A stretch of DNA of 64,000 bases from Flaccisagitta enflata (GCA_965153355.1 OZ231127.1:806001-870000), one strand, 5' to 3'. Positions 36,752 to 46,339 are shown, counted from the stretch's first letter. The notes: generated by a model from the letters alone, not told the origin. Translations and numbers: made by a program.

Positions 36752-37886
36752 AGGTGAATCATCCCAATTGTTGCACAGCGCAATGTGATGATTTATTAGT
36801 GGCATGTGCCTCACAACATAATATAAATTGATATTAGTGGTCCCTCTCAGATCTGAAAAGGGTAATAATTACAAATCTTACATTTATCTCCTAAATGTAA
36901 AGTAATCTTGATTTTTTAAACAGACAAATCTAATTTTTGAAAGATATTTAAAAAAAAATTTTTAAAGTAAAACAAATTTTGAAGCAAAAAAAAATCAATA
37001 ACGAAAAAACATTTTTCAAACAAAAAATGATAAAATTTATAAAGTAAAAAAATAAGGTGAAAAAACTTAAGAAAAAATTTTTTGAAAAAAAAATTCTAAA
37101 TAAAAAAAAATTTGAAACAAAGATTCTTGAAAAGAAAAAAATTTTGAAGCAAAAAAATTTTTGTGGCAAAGAAATTTAACAAAAAAATTTTTGAAGCAAA
37201 AAAATTTAAGCAAAAAAATTTTTTACGCAAAAAAAATTTTAAAACAAAGAAACTTTGAAGCAACAAAATTTTGAAGCAACAAAATTTTGAAGCAACAAAA
37301 TTTTGAAGCAACAAAATTTTGAAGCAATAAATTTTTGAAGCGAAAAAAGGCAAAAACATCTTTAGAGCAAAAAAATTTTAGAAGCGATAAAATTTTTGAA
37401 GCAAAACTATCTTTGAAGCCAAAAAAATTTGTGAAGTGAAAACAATTTTTACGCGAAAAAATTTTTTTAAGAGAAACAATTTTGAAGTAAAGAAATTTTT
37501 GAAACGAAAAAAACCTAAGAAAAAAATTCAAAAAAAAAAATTTAAAGAAAAAAATTTTTAAAACGAAAAAAATTTTAAAGCAAAAAAATTTCAAAGCAAA
37601 AAAATTTTGAGGGCAAAAAATTTCTTTATAAAATATATTAGTCTTTTTTTAACTATTCAACCTGTATTAACCCCATAAAAACTTCAATGAAATATTAAGC
37701 ATGAAATTGTTGAATATTGAATATTTGAATTTAATTTTAGATCTGAAAAAACTAATTTCACATGAGATTACATTATGAGGTTCCATATGGTACCCGCCAC
37801 TAATAAAATATTGAGTTGCGCTGTGCAATGCCTGGGATGATGTTTCACGAGTTGCGCTGTGCAGTGCCTGGGATGATGATTCACGT
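36752..37886. mobile_element. Foldback element with 16-bp tandem core
   Basis: TGAATCATCCCAATTGTTGC with ACAGCGCAA at 36752 recurs inverted at 37812-37840 (TTGCGCTGTGCAATGCCTGG, GATGATGTTTCA) and again at 37853-37885, so the right tip is duplicated. TTAGTGGC...CACTAATA words also pair. The centre (about 37100-37620) is a degenerate array of TTTTGAAGCAACAAAA units, purest at 37255-37325. Confidence 0.65.
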
Positions 37887-38454
37887 GTATCAATTATCAG
37901 TACAGGGCCGGATCAAGCATAAAATTAAAGACATTTTGGGGCCAGACTGATTCTATACGCTGCGCAGAAAACGACCTACTGACAAAAACGGCCCGTAATG
38001 AGGATAACTTAATCAAAAGAGGGGCCGTATTAAAAAAAAGACTTGTGTTTTTTCAGCCTCTTTCAGCGCGAGGATGCGATCATTTGCCAATATGTCATCA
38101 ATAAATTCAATATTATAAATTGTGATTATTTTGAACTACTATTTTTCCGTTGGTAGCCAAAGCAGAACTTCAAGCTCTATCCATAGGTGCCACTCCCAGG
38201 GTAATAGAAGGTGGCGTTTAGCCGTACAGGCAATATCTTACACGCAGTTGAGTTTGATTTCAGAGCAAAATCATAACTGTTCCGACCCTCATGCCCCTCT
38301 TGTTCAAGCCCTACATCAGGAACATAGTCAAAATTATCATCAAACGTTAAAACAAACAAAATCTTTGCCAAAGAGCAAATTTGACCTGAATATGACATGT
38401 GACGTCAAATTTGACCATGTTCTAGTTGGAATATCAAAAAAAAAAAAAGACAAT
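37887..38454. other. No feature recognised
   Basis: Mixed sequence. A 130-residue plus frame (38122-38514) has no recognisable domain and runs into repeat R1. Confidence 0.35.
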
Positions 38455-38631
38455 TTCATTTTACACATTTTACACTTTTATGCAAGGACTCTGAATCTGC
38501 AATCAGATTTTTAAATTTCCCATTTTGAAATTTTAGCCTCATATAGCCTTTTGACCTGAAATATGTAATGGTAGCGTCCAAAATCTTGACCTGAGAAAAT
38601 TTTGATGGATTGAGCTGATTCCCCACCCTCA
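38455..38631. repeat. Dispersed repeat R1, left part
   Basis: Contains AATCTGCAATCAGATTTTTA and GACCTGAGAAAATTTTGATG. It continues after the inserted palindrome at 39396 (CACAATTGGTCTTGTGACAA). Confidence 0.6.
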
Positions 38632-39395
38632 CTACTGTCTCACATAAGGTTTGAGACAAGAATGACATTACTATGCGTTTTTTTTTCATTTTTGCAGAGT
38701 TCATGAGTATAGAAACCAAGAACCGTCAAGTAGAAAATCTTTCCTGAGGCGCTTTTTGAAAAACAAGGCCGGATACACGGCCATCAGTTGCGGATGGGTG
38801 GGCAGGGGCGGAAATACGCGTTTTCCCACTTTTCAACTCGGGCGTGACCGACCGACCAACCGACCGACCAACGGACAGACAAAGCCTCTTATAGAGTTGC
38901 GTGTCCGCAACAAAAAATGAAAAAATCAAGATTTTTAGCATTTTTTTGCAAAAAAATTTTTTAGGTTGATTTGACCTATTTTTTGACAGCATAATGTTAA
39001 TTCTGATAAAATTCCAATTCATTTGATAGGTCGCACTGTATGGTTTTCATGAGAAATGAAAAATTCATTTTTTAGGCCACTGTTGTAATTTTGTAACGGT
39101 GGTTTTAAAAATGAAAATTCTATTTTTTGGGAAAACTATATAGTGCGGCCTATCAAATGAAAGGGAATTTCATCAGGATTATCATTATGCTGTCAATAGA
39201 TAGGTCAAACCAACCTGAAAAATAGTTCATGCAAAATGAAGCTAAAAATATTGAATTTTTCATTTTTTTCAAAAAGCGCCCTGGGAAAGATTTTCTACTT
39301 GATAGTCCTAGGTTTGTATACTCATGAACTCTACAAAAATGCAAAAAACCGCATAGTAATATCATTCTTGTCTCAAACCTTATGTGAGACAGTAG
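38632..39395. mobile_element. 764-bp palindromic insertion
   Basis: CTACTGTCTCACATAAGGTT with TGAGACAAGAATGACATTAC at 38632 faces its inverse ending ATGTGAGACAGTAG at 39395. Further inner arms include CAAGTAGAAAATCTTTCC and TTTGATAGGTCGCACTGTAT. The copy of the host repeat at 36113 lacks this block. The left arm is interrupted by a complete family F element. Confidence 0.75.
38761..38918 (-). mobile_element. Family F element, complete, nested in a palindrome arm
   Basis: It starts AAACAAGGCCGGATACACGG. Inner motif AGTTGCGGA (38786-38794), then TGGGTGGGCAGGGGCGGAAA, a GACCGACCAACC tract and GCCTCTTATAGAGTTGCGTG with TCCGCAACAAAAAA. Hairpin stem GTTGCG/CGCAAC (38896-38911). Both hairpin arms and the inner motif carry the same T/A change relative to AGTCGCG copies. 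The matching position in the opposite palindrome arm is uninterrupted. Confidence 0.85.
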
Positions 39396-39811
39396 GTCAC
39401 AATTGGTCTTGTGACAAGTGGGTGAAGTTGGATCATGCTTTTTATACATTTCTGGACCCTGTTACTATAAGGGCTGCAGCTGAATTGAGGCTTATTTTCA
39501 CTTGATTTTGATTTTTGAACTGAGAAGCAGATGTGGGGCTTGAAATAATTAATCAAGAACAAATCTAATTTCAATGAAAAAGCTTTGCTCAAGTCACAGG
39601 CTCAACTTGGCTGACTTTTGTGCCAAAAAGATAATCTATAAGCTAGAAATGGCTAATATAAGCGTTGGGGCTTGAAAAGGCTGATGTTAGTCCTATGAAA
39701 GGGGACACAAGTAAAGGAGATTAGAAACAGGAAAAAAAAACCTTTCAGGAATCATGGGTCAGCTGCCCCTCCAAGCAGGTGCTTAACGAGAATGATCTCC
39801 CATATTTGTTG
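39396..39811. other. End of repeat R1, then unassigned
   Basis: R1 continues to about 39450 (GACAAGTGGGTGAAGTTGGA, TCATGC). The rest shows no recognised feature. ATGGGTCAGCTGCCCCTCC near 39754 may be an H scrap. Confidence 0.4.
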
Positions 39812-40307
39812 AACAAGGCTAACACCTATAAGTCGCGTGCAAGACACATAATTTTATTTCATAATCTCATACCAACTAAAATGACTTTCATGGAATTTGA
39901 CTTAAAATGATTTAAATGACCTAAAATGAGTAAAAACGACTTAAATTGACTCAAATTGACTTGAATTGACCTTAAATGACTAAAATGACTAAAGTAGCTA
40001 AAATGACTTATTTTGACTTAAATTGACAGAAATGACTTAAATTTACTTAAAATGACCTAAATTGAATCAAATTGACCTGAATTCATTATAATGACAAAAA
40101 TTTCAAAAATGACTCAACTGACTTAAATTGACTTAAAGTTATTAAAAATAACTTACAATGATCTGATTTGACTTAAAATAACTCCATTGACTTAAAATGA
40201 CTTGATAGGAATAAAACAAATAAAAAAAGTAAAATGGGGACCGACCAACCGACCAACCAGCCGATGAACAAAGCGGGGTATAGAGTAGTGTAGCACACGA
40301 CTAAAAA
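39812..40307 (-). mobile_element. Family F element with 10-bp tandem core, 496 bp
   Basis: AACAAGGCTAACACCTATAA and inner motif AGTCGCGTGC (39831-39840) start it. It ends GGGGTATAGAGTAGTGTAGC with ACACGACTAAAAA; GCACACGACT at 40293-40302 is the complement of the inner motif with one change. Between them (39880-40205) are about 30 degenerate units of TTGACTTAAA/AATGACTTAA. So the family can carry a tandem array as cargo. Confidence 0.7.
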
Positions 40308-40504
40308 TATCTTGATCTGCGAAAAGCGAGTAAAAAGTCTTCCAGGTTTCTTGCATGAGATCAAAAAACATTTTCCGCTGGTCCCATCATCATCAGTTGG
40401 TGATCCCGTTATCATCAATCTCCAATCCCGCTCTAATCAAATGGCGCCGCATTTATTCTAGTGATAGAAGAAAGGAATTTATGAATTTAATTCACCTTAA
40501 ATCG

Positions 40505-40574
40505 TTACGATTGGTCACGCTCGCGCTCGCTCTCTCTCTCGCTCTCGCTCTCGCTCTCTCTCTCTCTCTCTCTT
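40505..40574. repeat. (CT)n/(CTCG)n microsatellite
   Basis: GCTCGCGCTCGCTCTCTCTC followed by CT repeats. Confidence 0.85.
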
Positions 40575-40619
40575 GTTCCATCCCCGACATATAACTGCAA
40601 TGAATTGCATTACGAACCA

Positions 40620-41565
40620 GTCGCCCAGAGGCAATATGTGGTCAGCGATACCCGTTGCTCTGCTTTTCATGACTGAGAATTTGACTTAGGGGGAGCAGGG
40701 CAGCGGTCCTAAAGGGGACGAAGTTCTGTAGAACACAGGGGGACTTTCGTTTGTCCTGCCTGAGAGTGTGGTTTTGAATCCTCATTCAACTGATTTAAAG
40801 TCTGAGAGGGCTGATCTGAGGCCTGAGAAATCAGCATCGAAGCCTAAGGGCTCATGGGAGGCCTGGGAAGCCAGATGAGACCCAAGATCGTTCAGAGGGC
40901 TGAGAGGGCATATTTCAGGTCTGAGAGGGCAGATGAGGCCTGCCAGGGTAGATTTTAGGTCTGTAAGGTCAAAGAGGGCTGATTTGAGGCCTGAGGGGGC
41001 TGATTTGAGGCTCAAGGGGGCTGATTAGAGGCCTGAGAGGACAGATTTGAGGCCTGAGAGGGCAGATTTGAGGCCTGTGAGGGCAGATTTGAGGCCTGAG
41101 AAGGCAGATTTAAGGCCCAAGAGGGCAGATTTGAGACCCGAGAGGGCAGATTTGAGACCCGAGAGGGCAGATTTGAGACCCAAGAGGGCAGATTTGAGAC
41201 CCGAGAGGGCAGATTTGAGACCCGAGAGGGCAGATTTGAGACCCGAGAGGGCAGATTTGAGACCCGAGAGGGCAGATTTGAAACCCGAGAGGGCAGATTT
41301 GAGACCTGAGAGGGCAGATTTGAGACCTGAAAGGGCAAATTTGAGACCTAAGAAGGCTGATTTGAGGTCTGAGGGGGCTGATTTGTGGCCTGAGAGGGCG
41401 GATTTGAGGCCTGAGAGGGCAGATTTGAGGCCTGAGAGGGCAGATTTAAGGCCCGAGAGGGCTGTTTTAAGGCTTGGCAGGAGGGATGTACGGAATAATA
41501 GACAGACAAAAAAAAATCCCCCTGTGTTCTACTAGACTTCGTCCCCTTTGGGGCCATTGCCCAGA
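40620..41565 (+). mobile_element. Family H element, complete, 946 bp
   Basis: Leader GTCGCCCAGAGGCAATATGT with GGTCAGCGATACCCGTTGC. Left arm GGGCAGCGGTCCTAAAGGGG, ACGAAGTTCTGTAGAACACA, GGGGGACTTTCGTTTGTCC (40698-40756). The core has about 25 units of the 21-bp GAGGCCTGAGAGGGCAGATT(T). Right arm TCCCCCTGTGTTCTACTAGA, CTTCGTCCCCTTTGGGGCCA, TTGCCC. Core frames (Arg-Pro-Glu-Arg-Ala-Asp-Leu repeats) are open only because 21 is a multiple of three. Confidence 0.9.
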
Positions 41566-41774
41566 AACTGGATTGTTGCAATTTCTTAGCGATGGAGGTT
41601 TCCCGCAGTGTCATCCACTGTCCAGGTCATGCTTCATGACCCTAGACCCTATAAGCCACTTTTTGGATGGTGAGTCGATATGTCCATCTGCTTATAAGTT
41701 CAACAGTAACAGTAGTCGATTTTAGCTTATTTTGCGTTGCCACTCCTGCTTCAATGCCTAATTCCCTAAGTGAA

Positions 41775-41838
41775 CTCTTACATCACTGCCCCTGCCCACC
41801 CTCATCCAACTAAGGTTGGCGCATCCCTGGCCTTGTTT
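41775..41838 (+). mobile_element. Family F 5' end fragment
   Basis: CATCACTGCCCCTGCCCACC and CATCCCTGGCCTTGTTT match the family F 5' end read from the other strand. Confidence 0.55.
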
Positions 41839-41907
41839 CATCTTGCAATAGAATTAGTTTTCACCTAAACACAGGTTGCACCTTGCGAGGACAGTGTAGA
41901 AAAAACC

Positions 41908-41985
41908 AGGTCATCGACCTAAGTCGCGTGCATTGGCATTTTAACAAAAGCCGGACAGACCGACAGAGAGGCAAACAGACAGAAA
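41908..41985 (-). mobile_element. Family F 5' motif fragment
   Basis: TCGACCTAAGTCGCGTGCAT followed by a GACAGACCGACAG tract. No hairpin end. Confidence 0.5.
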
Positions 41986-42050
41986 TTTTCAAAATGACCC
42001 TCAAATCAGTGGTCTCCACCTCCCTTTTAATTCGTTGATGTTCGATAGTG

Positions 42051-42142
42051 AAACAAGGCCGAAATTCGACCTATAGATGCGTCCTTTGTGTTCTCGTCCT
42101 GTGACTGGGCTTGTCATTGCGCGCCCTAAAGAGAGGAAGAGA

Positions 42143-42221
<79 letters not shown>

Positions 42222-42330
42222 TGCCCGATTTGCTCGATTTTACGGGAACCAAAAAAAAACACCATGGACGGACCAACAGACGGACGGACAGACAAAGCCT
42301 CTTATAGAGATGCGAGGACGCATCTAAAAA
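42051..42330 (-). mobile_element. Family F element, AGATGC type, with (GA)n
   Basis: AAACAAGGCCGAAATTCGAC and inner motif AGATGCGTCC (42075-42084) start it. A (GA)n run (about 42148-42218) and a GACGGACC tract precede CTCTTATAGAGATGCGAGGA and CGCATCTAAAAA. The 3' hairpin AGATGCG-AGGA-CGCATCT (42308-42325) is perfect, and its outer half GGACGCATCT exactly complements the inner motif. This copy has replaced the usual AGTCGCGGAC word at all three positions. Confidence 0.85.
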
Positions 42331-42355
42331 TAAAAAAAATGTCCTTCAAGTGATT

Positions 42356-42436
42356 TGAAACGGGCAGACGGACCAACTGACTGACCGACCAACCAAAAAG
42401 GGGCTTATAGAGTCGCGAAGCGCGCAACTAAAAACA
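42356..42436 (-). mobile_element. Family F 3' fragment
   Basis: A GACGGACCAACTGACTGACC tract, then GGGGCTTATAGAGTCGCGAA and GCGCGCAACTAAAAA. The stem has one G-U-type pair in the opposite-strand reading. Confidence 0.65.
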
Positions 42437-42449
42437 CGCAAGAGCATAC

Positions 42450-42607
42450 CTCCTTTACTTTCACCCGACGTTAAAGTTGAGATCTCCTTTCGGTTGTACG
42501 CAAAATCTCCGGCGTCATTCGGGTAGCGGAGGGAAGCGCGCTGGGTTGGCTCCTCTTCTTCCCACACCACCGTCAGCCTGCTCCTCGTTGTCGTAGCCCC
42601 GATTCGT
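42450..42607 (-). CDS. Candidate internal exon, 158 bp, family unknown
   Basis: On the minus strand CTCTGTCGTTTTGCAG at 42623-42608 is a good acceptor. The frame RIGATTTRSRLTVVWEEEE continues PTQRASLRYPNDAGDF, AYNRKEISTLTSGESKGG with no stop and mixed codon use, unlike the repeats around it. It runs into the donor GGAG|GTATGC at 42449-42444. Phases are 2 at the start and 1 at the end, consistent with a 158-bp exon. The frame continues past the donor only into family F sequence. No domain is recognised. Charged and Ser/Thr-rich content suggests a soluble or linker region. It could instead be an old pseudogene exon. Confidence 0.4.
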
Positions 42608-42855
42608 CTGCAAAACGACAGAGTTTCACAAATGTTATCACAAGGAAGAAAAGTTAGGCGGCTTTTTATTTCTTTCCCCCAGGATATTTTATTTACTTCT
42701 CCGGATGACCAAAGAATTGTTTGATTCTCATCCCGATAGCGTAAGAATTAATAAATATATTAAAATTAAGATCAAAATTGAAAACAATCTAAAACTATGT
42801 TGTAGTAATCAAATGCCATTTTTTTGGTCCGATAAAAATTTAAAATCTCCTTGAT

Positions 42856-43010
42856 TTTTAGTCGCGGACACGCGACTCTACACCTTGCCGAGTCGGTCGG
42901 TAGGTCGGTCGGTAGGTCCGTCCGTCACATTTTTGAATTCCGGGCGGTTTTTACATTACTGCTCCTGCCCAACCGTTCGCGACTGTCTTGCCGTGTATCC
43001 GGCCTTGTTT
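42856..43010 (+). mobile_element. Family F element, complete, 155 bp
   Basis: TTTTTAGTCGCGGACACGCG starts it, with hairpin AGTCGCG-GACA-CGCGACT at 42860-42877 (perfect). A GGTCGGTAGGTCGGTCGGTA tract, ATTACTGCTCCTGCCCAACC, GTTCGCGACT (42975-42984) and TGCCGTGTATCCGGCCTTGT follow. This is the copy at 23603 in reverse orientation. Confidence 0.85.
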
Positions 43011-43016
43011 CTTTTT

Positions 43017-43095
43017 GGGTAGTGGCCCTGGAGGAGCCAATGACTTTTGATTCCATATAGGGCGAAATTCTGGTTTCCGTCCGTCCTTCCCGAGA
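43017..43095 (+). mobile_element. Family H left arm fragment
   Basis: GGTAGTGGCCCTGGAGGAGC, CAATGACTTTTGATTCCATA and GGGCGAAATTCTGGTTTCC match the left arm and start of the H element at 48291. The core is replaced by (GA)n. Confidence 0.7.
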
Positions 43096-43161
43096 GAGAG
43101 AGAGACAGACCGAGAAAGAGACAAACAGACCAAGAGAGAGACAAATAGACAGAGAGACCGA

Positions 43162-43164
<3 letters not shown>

Positions 43165-43248
<84 letters not shown>
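43165..43248. repeat. (GA)n microsatellite
   Basis: About 84 bp of GA after GACAGACC/GAGA words. Confidence 0.95.
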
Positions 43249-43252
<4 letters not shown>

Positions 43253-43456
43253 GAGCGTACATAAAGCCCAAATATGCCTTTGTTAAAAAGTGCTGGTGAA
43301 TTAAGCTGAATGTACTTTTAATCGTAATCGTTCGCGATCAAAGATCGTGGAACCGTAATTGTAATCAGACTCGCCCATGCAGCAACGTATGCGGAATCAT
43401 AATTGGTCTAGATCGCATCGCGTTGCCATCGCTTGTTTCACCCGTCTGTCTTTTAT

Positions 43457-43464
43457 TCATCTCT

Positions 43465-43543
<79 letters not shown>
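43457..43543. repeat. (CT)n microsatellite
   Basis: About 87 bp of CT. Confidence 0.95.
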
Positions 43544-43546
<3 letters not shown>

Positions 43547-43572
43547 TCTCGCTCGGTCGGTATCTGCCGAAC

Positions 43573-43610
43573 AAGGCCGGATACACGACAATCCAGTCAT
43601 GGACGGTTTT
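43573..43610 (-). mobile_element. Family F 5' tip
   Basis: AACAAGGCCGGATACACGAC with AATCCAGTCATGGACGG, truncated 30 bp before another (CT)n tract (43641-43694). Confidence 0.65.
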
Positions 43611-43638
43611 AACTCATTTGCTAAGAAACAACTACGCG

Positions 43639-43640
<2 letters not shown>

Positions 43641-43694
<54 letters not shown>
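43641..43694. repeat. (CT)n microsatellite
   Basis: About 54 bp of CT. Confidence 0.95.
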
Positions 43695-43702
<8 letters not shown>

Positions 43703-43962
43703 CACACCACTGCTTGATGTTTTTATTTATATATAAATTCACTATCACAAACGTCCTGTACCTACTCACCTAAATAAGGTGATTATGTAAATAGCTCATA
43801 GCTTCCTAATTATTGAATTTTAAGGGGGGAAGGGATTTGTATTACTTTGTATCGAATCCATATCGCCCTTTTGTACCTGTTTGATTGCATTCCGTGCTTT
43901 CTTTCACTTACAAAAAATGTCTTTTCATTCATCCTTGGTAAGAAACCCTCGGAAAAACTTCG

Positions 43963-44175
43963 TCAATTAGCATTACGAAACAAAGACTGAAGGTCAAGCA
44001 TTTGTTGTTGTTTCAGTATCAAGACGGACACTTGGAACACCCAATCATCACCATAATCATTCAAAGAATATTCAATCATTTTACCTATCACCGATGAAAT
44101 GCCAAGCATCAGGGGTGTTGTAAACGCATTTTCCAGACGATCGTCCTGTTCGGCGCCGCCTTCCACTTCACAGTC
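43963..44175 (-). CDS. Candidate exon or coding remnant, family unknown
   Basis: After an AG at 44177-44176 (ATATCGTAG) the minus strand reads DCEVEGGAEQDDRLENAFTT and PLMLGISSVIGKMIEYS. It continues NDYGDDWVFQVSVLILKQQQ, then MLDLQSLFRNAN and a stop at 43963. Composition is normal and unlike nearby repeats. An internal donor-like TGATAG|GTAAAATG after SSVI offers an alternative end, 72 bp into the exon. The acceptor pyrimidine tract is weak. No domain is recognised. If real, it lies upstream, in transcription order, of the 42450-42607 candidate, but the exon phases do not join directly. Confidence 0.3.
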   Translation of the reverse strand, partial: DCEVEGGAEQDDRLENAFTTPLMLGISSVIGKMIEYSLNDYGDDWVFQVSVLILKQQQMLDLQSLFRNAN

Positions 44176-44192
44176 CTACGATATGTGAGCCC

Positions 44193-44226
44193 TATGCCGG
44201 TCGTTTAACCACCTGAATAAAAAAGA

Positions 44227-44292
<66 letters not shown>

Positions 44293-44519
44293 TGGATGGA
44301 TGGTTCGGGTGTGTCAATGTGCAAAAGGTTTTTTGTTCAGATTATCTTCAAAGAGTGTTAGGACATTAGTTGTAAGATACTTATCTATTTAGTTCTTAAT
44401 TCGTTCATTGTAATGTAGCTAGTTTTGCTCTTAAATTATGGATAACATGAAAAAAATCAAAACAAATTGACTATTTTATTATTTATTCTATGCCGGTCGT
44501 TTAACCACCTGAATAAAAA

Positions 44520-44602
<83 letters not shown>

Positions 44603-44790
44603 TTCGGGTTTGTCAATGTGCAAAAGGTTTTTTGATTGGATTATCTTCAAAGAGTGTTAGAACATTAATCCTAAGATACTTACCTATTTAATTTTTAATT
44701 CGTTCATTGTAATGTAGCTAGTTTTGCTCTTAGATTATTGATAACATGGAAATAAATCAAAACAAATTGACTATCTTATTATCTATTTTA
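44193..44790. repeat. 296-bp tandem duplication containing (GA)n
   Basis: TATGCCGGTCGTTTAACCAC begins each copy (44193 and 44489). Both contain (GA)n (44231-44289 and 44522-44598) followed by GGTTCGGGTNTGTCAATGTG and about 170 bp of shared AT-rich sequence. Substitutions between copies show the duplication is not brand new. Confidence 0.9.
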
Positions 44791-44992
44791 TAAAAAAAAT
44801 TGATAGAAATCCTTTGCTTTTACACAAAAAATTACAATAGAAACAATATGATTTTTTTAATGACATCTCAGTTTCATTTTTAACAAAACTGGGTGCAGTT
44901 GCTAACGTAAATATTTTTTTTAATCTTTACATGCGCTAAAAAAACTGAAAAACTAAAGGCCACATCATAGTTACTATCAAGAGAATAAATCT

Positions 44993-46326
44993 GGCTACTT
45001 GATCAGACCCGGCTACTCGATCAGACCCGGCTACTCGATCAGACCCGGCTACTCGATCAGACCCGGCTACTCGATCAGACCCGGCTACTCAATCAGACCC
45101 GGCTACTCGATCAGACCCGGCTACTCGATCAGACCCGGCTACTCGATCAGACCCGGCTACTCGATCAGACCCGGCTACTCGATCAGACCCCGCTACTCGA
45201 TCAGACCCGGCTACTCGATCATACCCGGCTACTTGATCAGACCCGGCTACTCGATCAGACCCGGCTACTCGATCAGACCCGGCTACTCGATCAGACCCGG
45301 CTACTCGATCAGACCCGGCTACTCGATCAAACCCGGCTATTTAATTAGACCAGGCTACTTGATCAGACTCGACTACTTGATCATACCGAGCTACTTGATC
45401 AGACCCGGCTACTCGATCAGACCCGGCTACTCAATCAGAACCGGCTACTTGATCAGACCCGGCTACTCGATCAGACCCGGCTACTCGATCAGACCCGGCT
45501 ACTCGATCAGACCCGGCTACTCGATCAGAGCCGGCTACTCGATCAGACCCGGCTACTCGATCAGACCCGGCTACTCGATCAGACCCGGCTACTCGATCAG
45601 ACCCGGCTACTCGATCAGACCCGGCTACTCGATCAAACCCGGCTATTTAATTAGACCAGGCTACTTGATCAGACTCGACTACTTGATCATACCGAGCTAC
45701 TTGATCAGACCCGGCTACTCGATCAGACCCGGCTACTCGATCAGAACCGGCTACTCGATCAGACCCGGCTACTCGATCAGACCCGGCTACTCGATCAGAC
45801 CCGGCTACTCGATCAGACCCGGCTACTCGATCAGACCCGGCTACTCGATCAGACCCGGCTACTCGATCAGACCCGGCTACTCGATCAGACCCGGCTACTC
45901 GATCAGACCTGGCTACTCGATCAGACCCGGCTACTCGATCAGACCCGGCTACTCGATCATACCCGGCTACTTGATCAGACCCAGCTACTCGATCAGACCC
46001 GGCTACTCGATCAGACCCGGCTACTCGATCAGACCCGGCTACTCGATCAAACCCGGCTATTTAATTAGACCAGGCTACTTGATCAGACTCGACTACTTGA
46101 TCATACCGAGCTACTTGATCAGACCCGGCTACTCGATCAGACCTGGCTACTCGATCAGAACCGGCTACTCGATCAGAACCGGCTACTCGATCAGACCCGG
46201 CTACTCGATCAGACCCGGCTACTCGATCAGACCCGGCTACTCGATCAGAACCAGCTACTCGATCAGAGCCGGCTACTCGATCAGAACCGGCTACTCGATC
46301 AGAACCGGCTGCTTGATCTGACCCAA
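44993..46326 (+). repeat. 18-bp satellite, about 74 copies, higher order
   Basis: Unit CTACTCGATCAGACCCGG. A diverged block with CTATTTAATTAGACCAGG occurs at 45337, 45643 and 46057, spaced 306 and 414 bp (17 and 23 units). So larger segments were copied. Because 18 is a multiple of three, one plus frame of 440 residues (Ser-Ile-Arg-Pro-Gly-Tyr repeats) stays open. No start context, splice site or unique flanking coding sequence is seen. Many units contain GATC and TCGA. Confidence 0.95.
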
Positions 46327-46339
46327 TTACCTTAATGAT

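Noticed and set aside
36948-37594. Phe/Leu/Lys-rich frames of 73-123 residues
   Set aside because: Translations of the TTTTGAAGCAACAAAA array in the foldback centre.
38122-39505. Frames sharing NLIADS and FLSQTLCETV words, as if from a conserved protein
   Set aside because: They come from dispersed repeat R1 and from palindrome arms read on opposite strands; stops interrupt every copy.
41047-41535. 162-residue Arg-Pro-Glu-Arg-Ala-Asp-Leu frame
   Set aside because: Core of a family H element with a 21-bp unit; the reverse strand is equally open.
44999-46321. 440-residue frame of Ser-Ile-Arg-Pro-Gly-Tyr repeats
   Set aside because: Open only because the satellite unit is 18 bp; variant units change residues freely and the ends lie at array borders.
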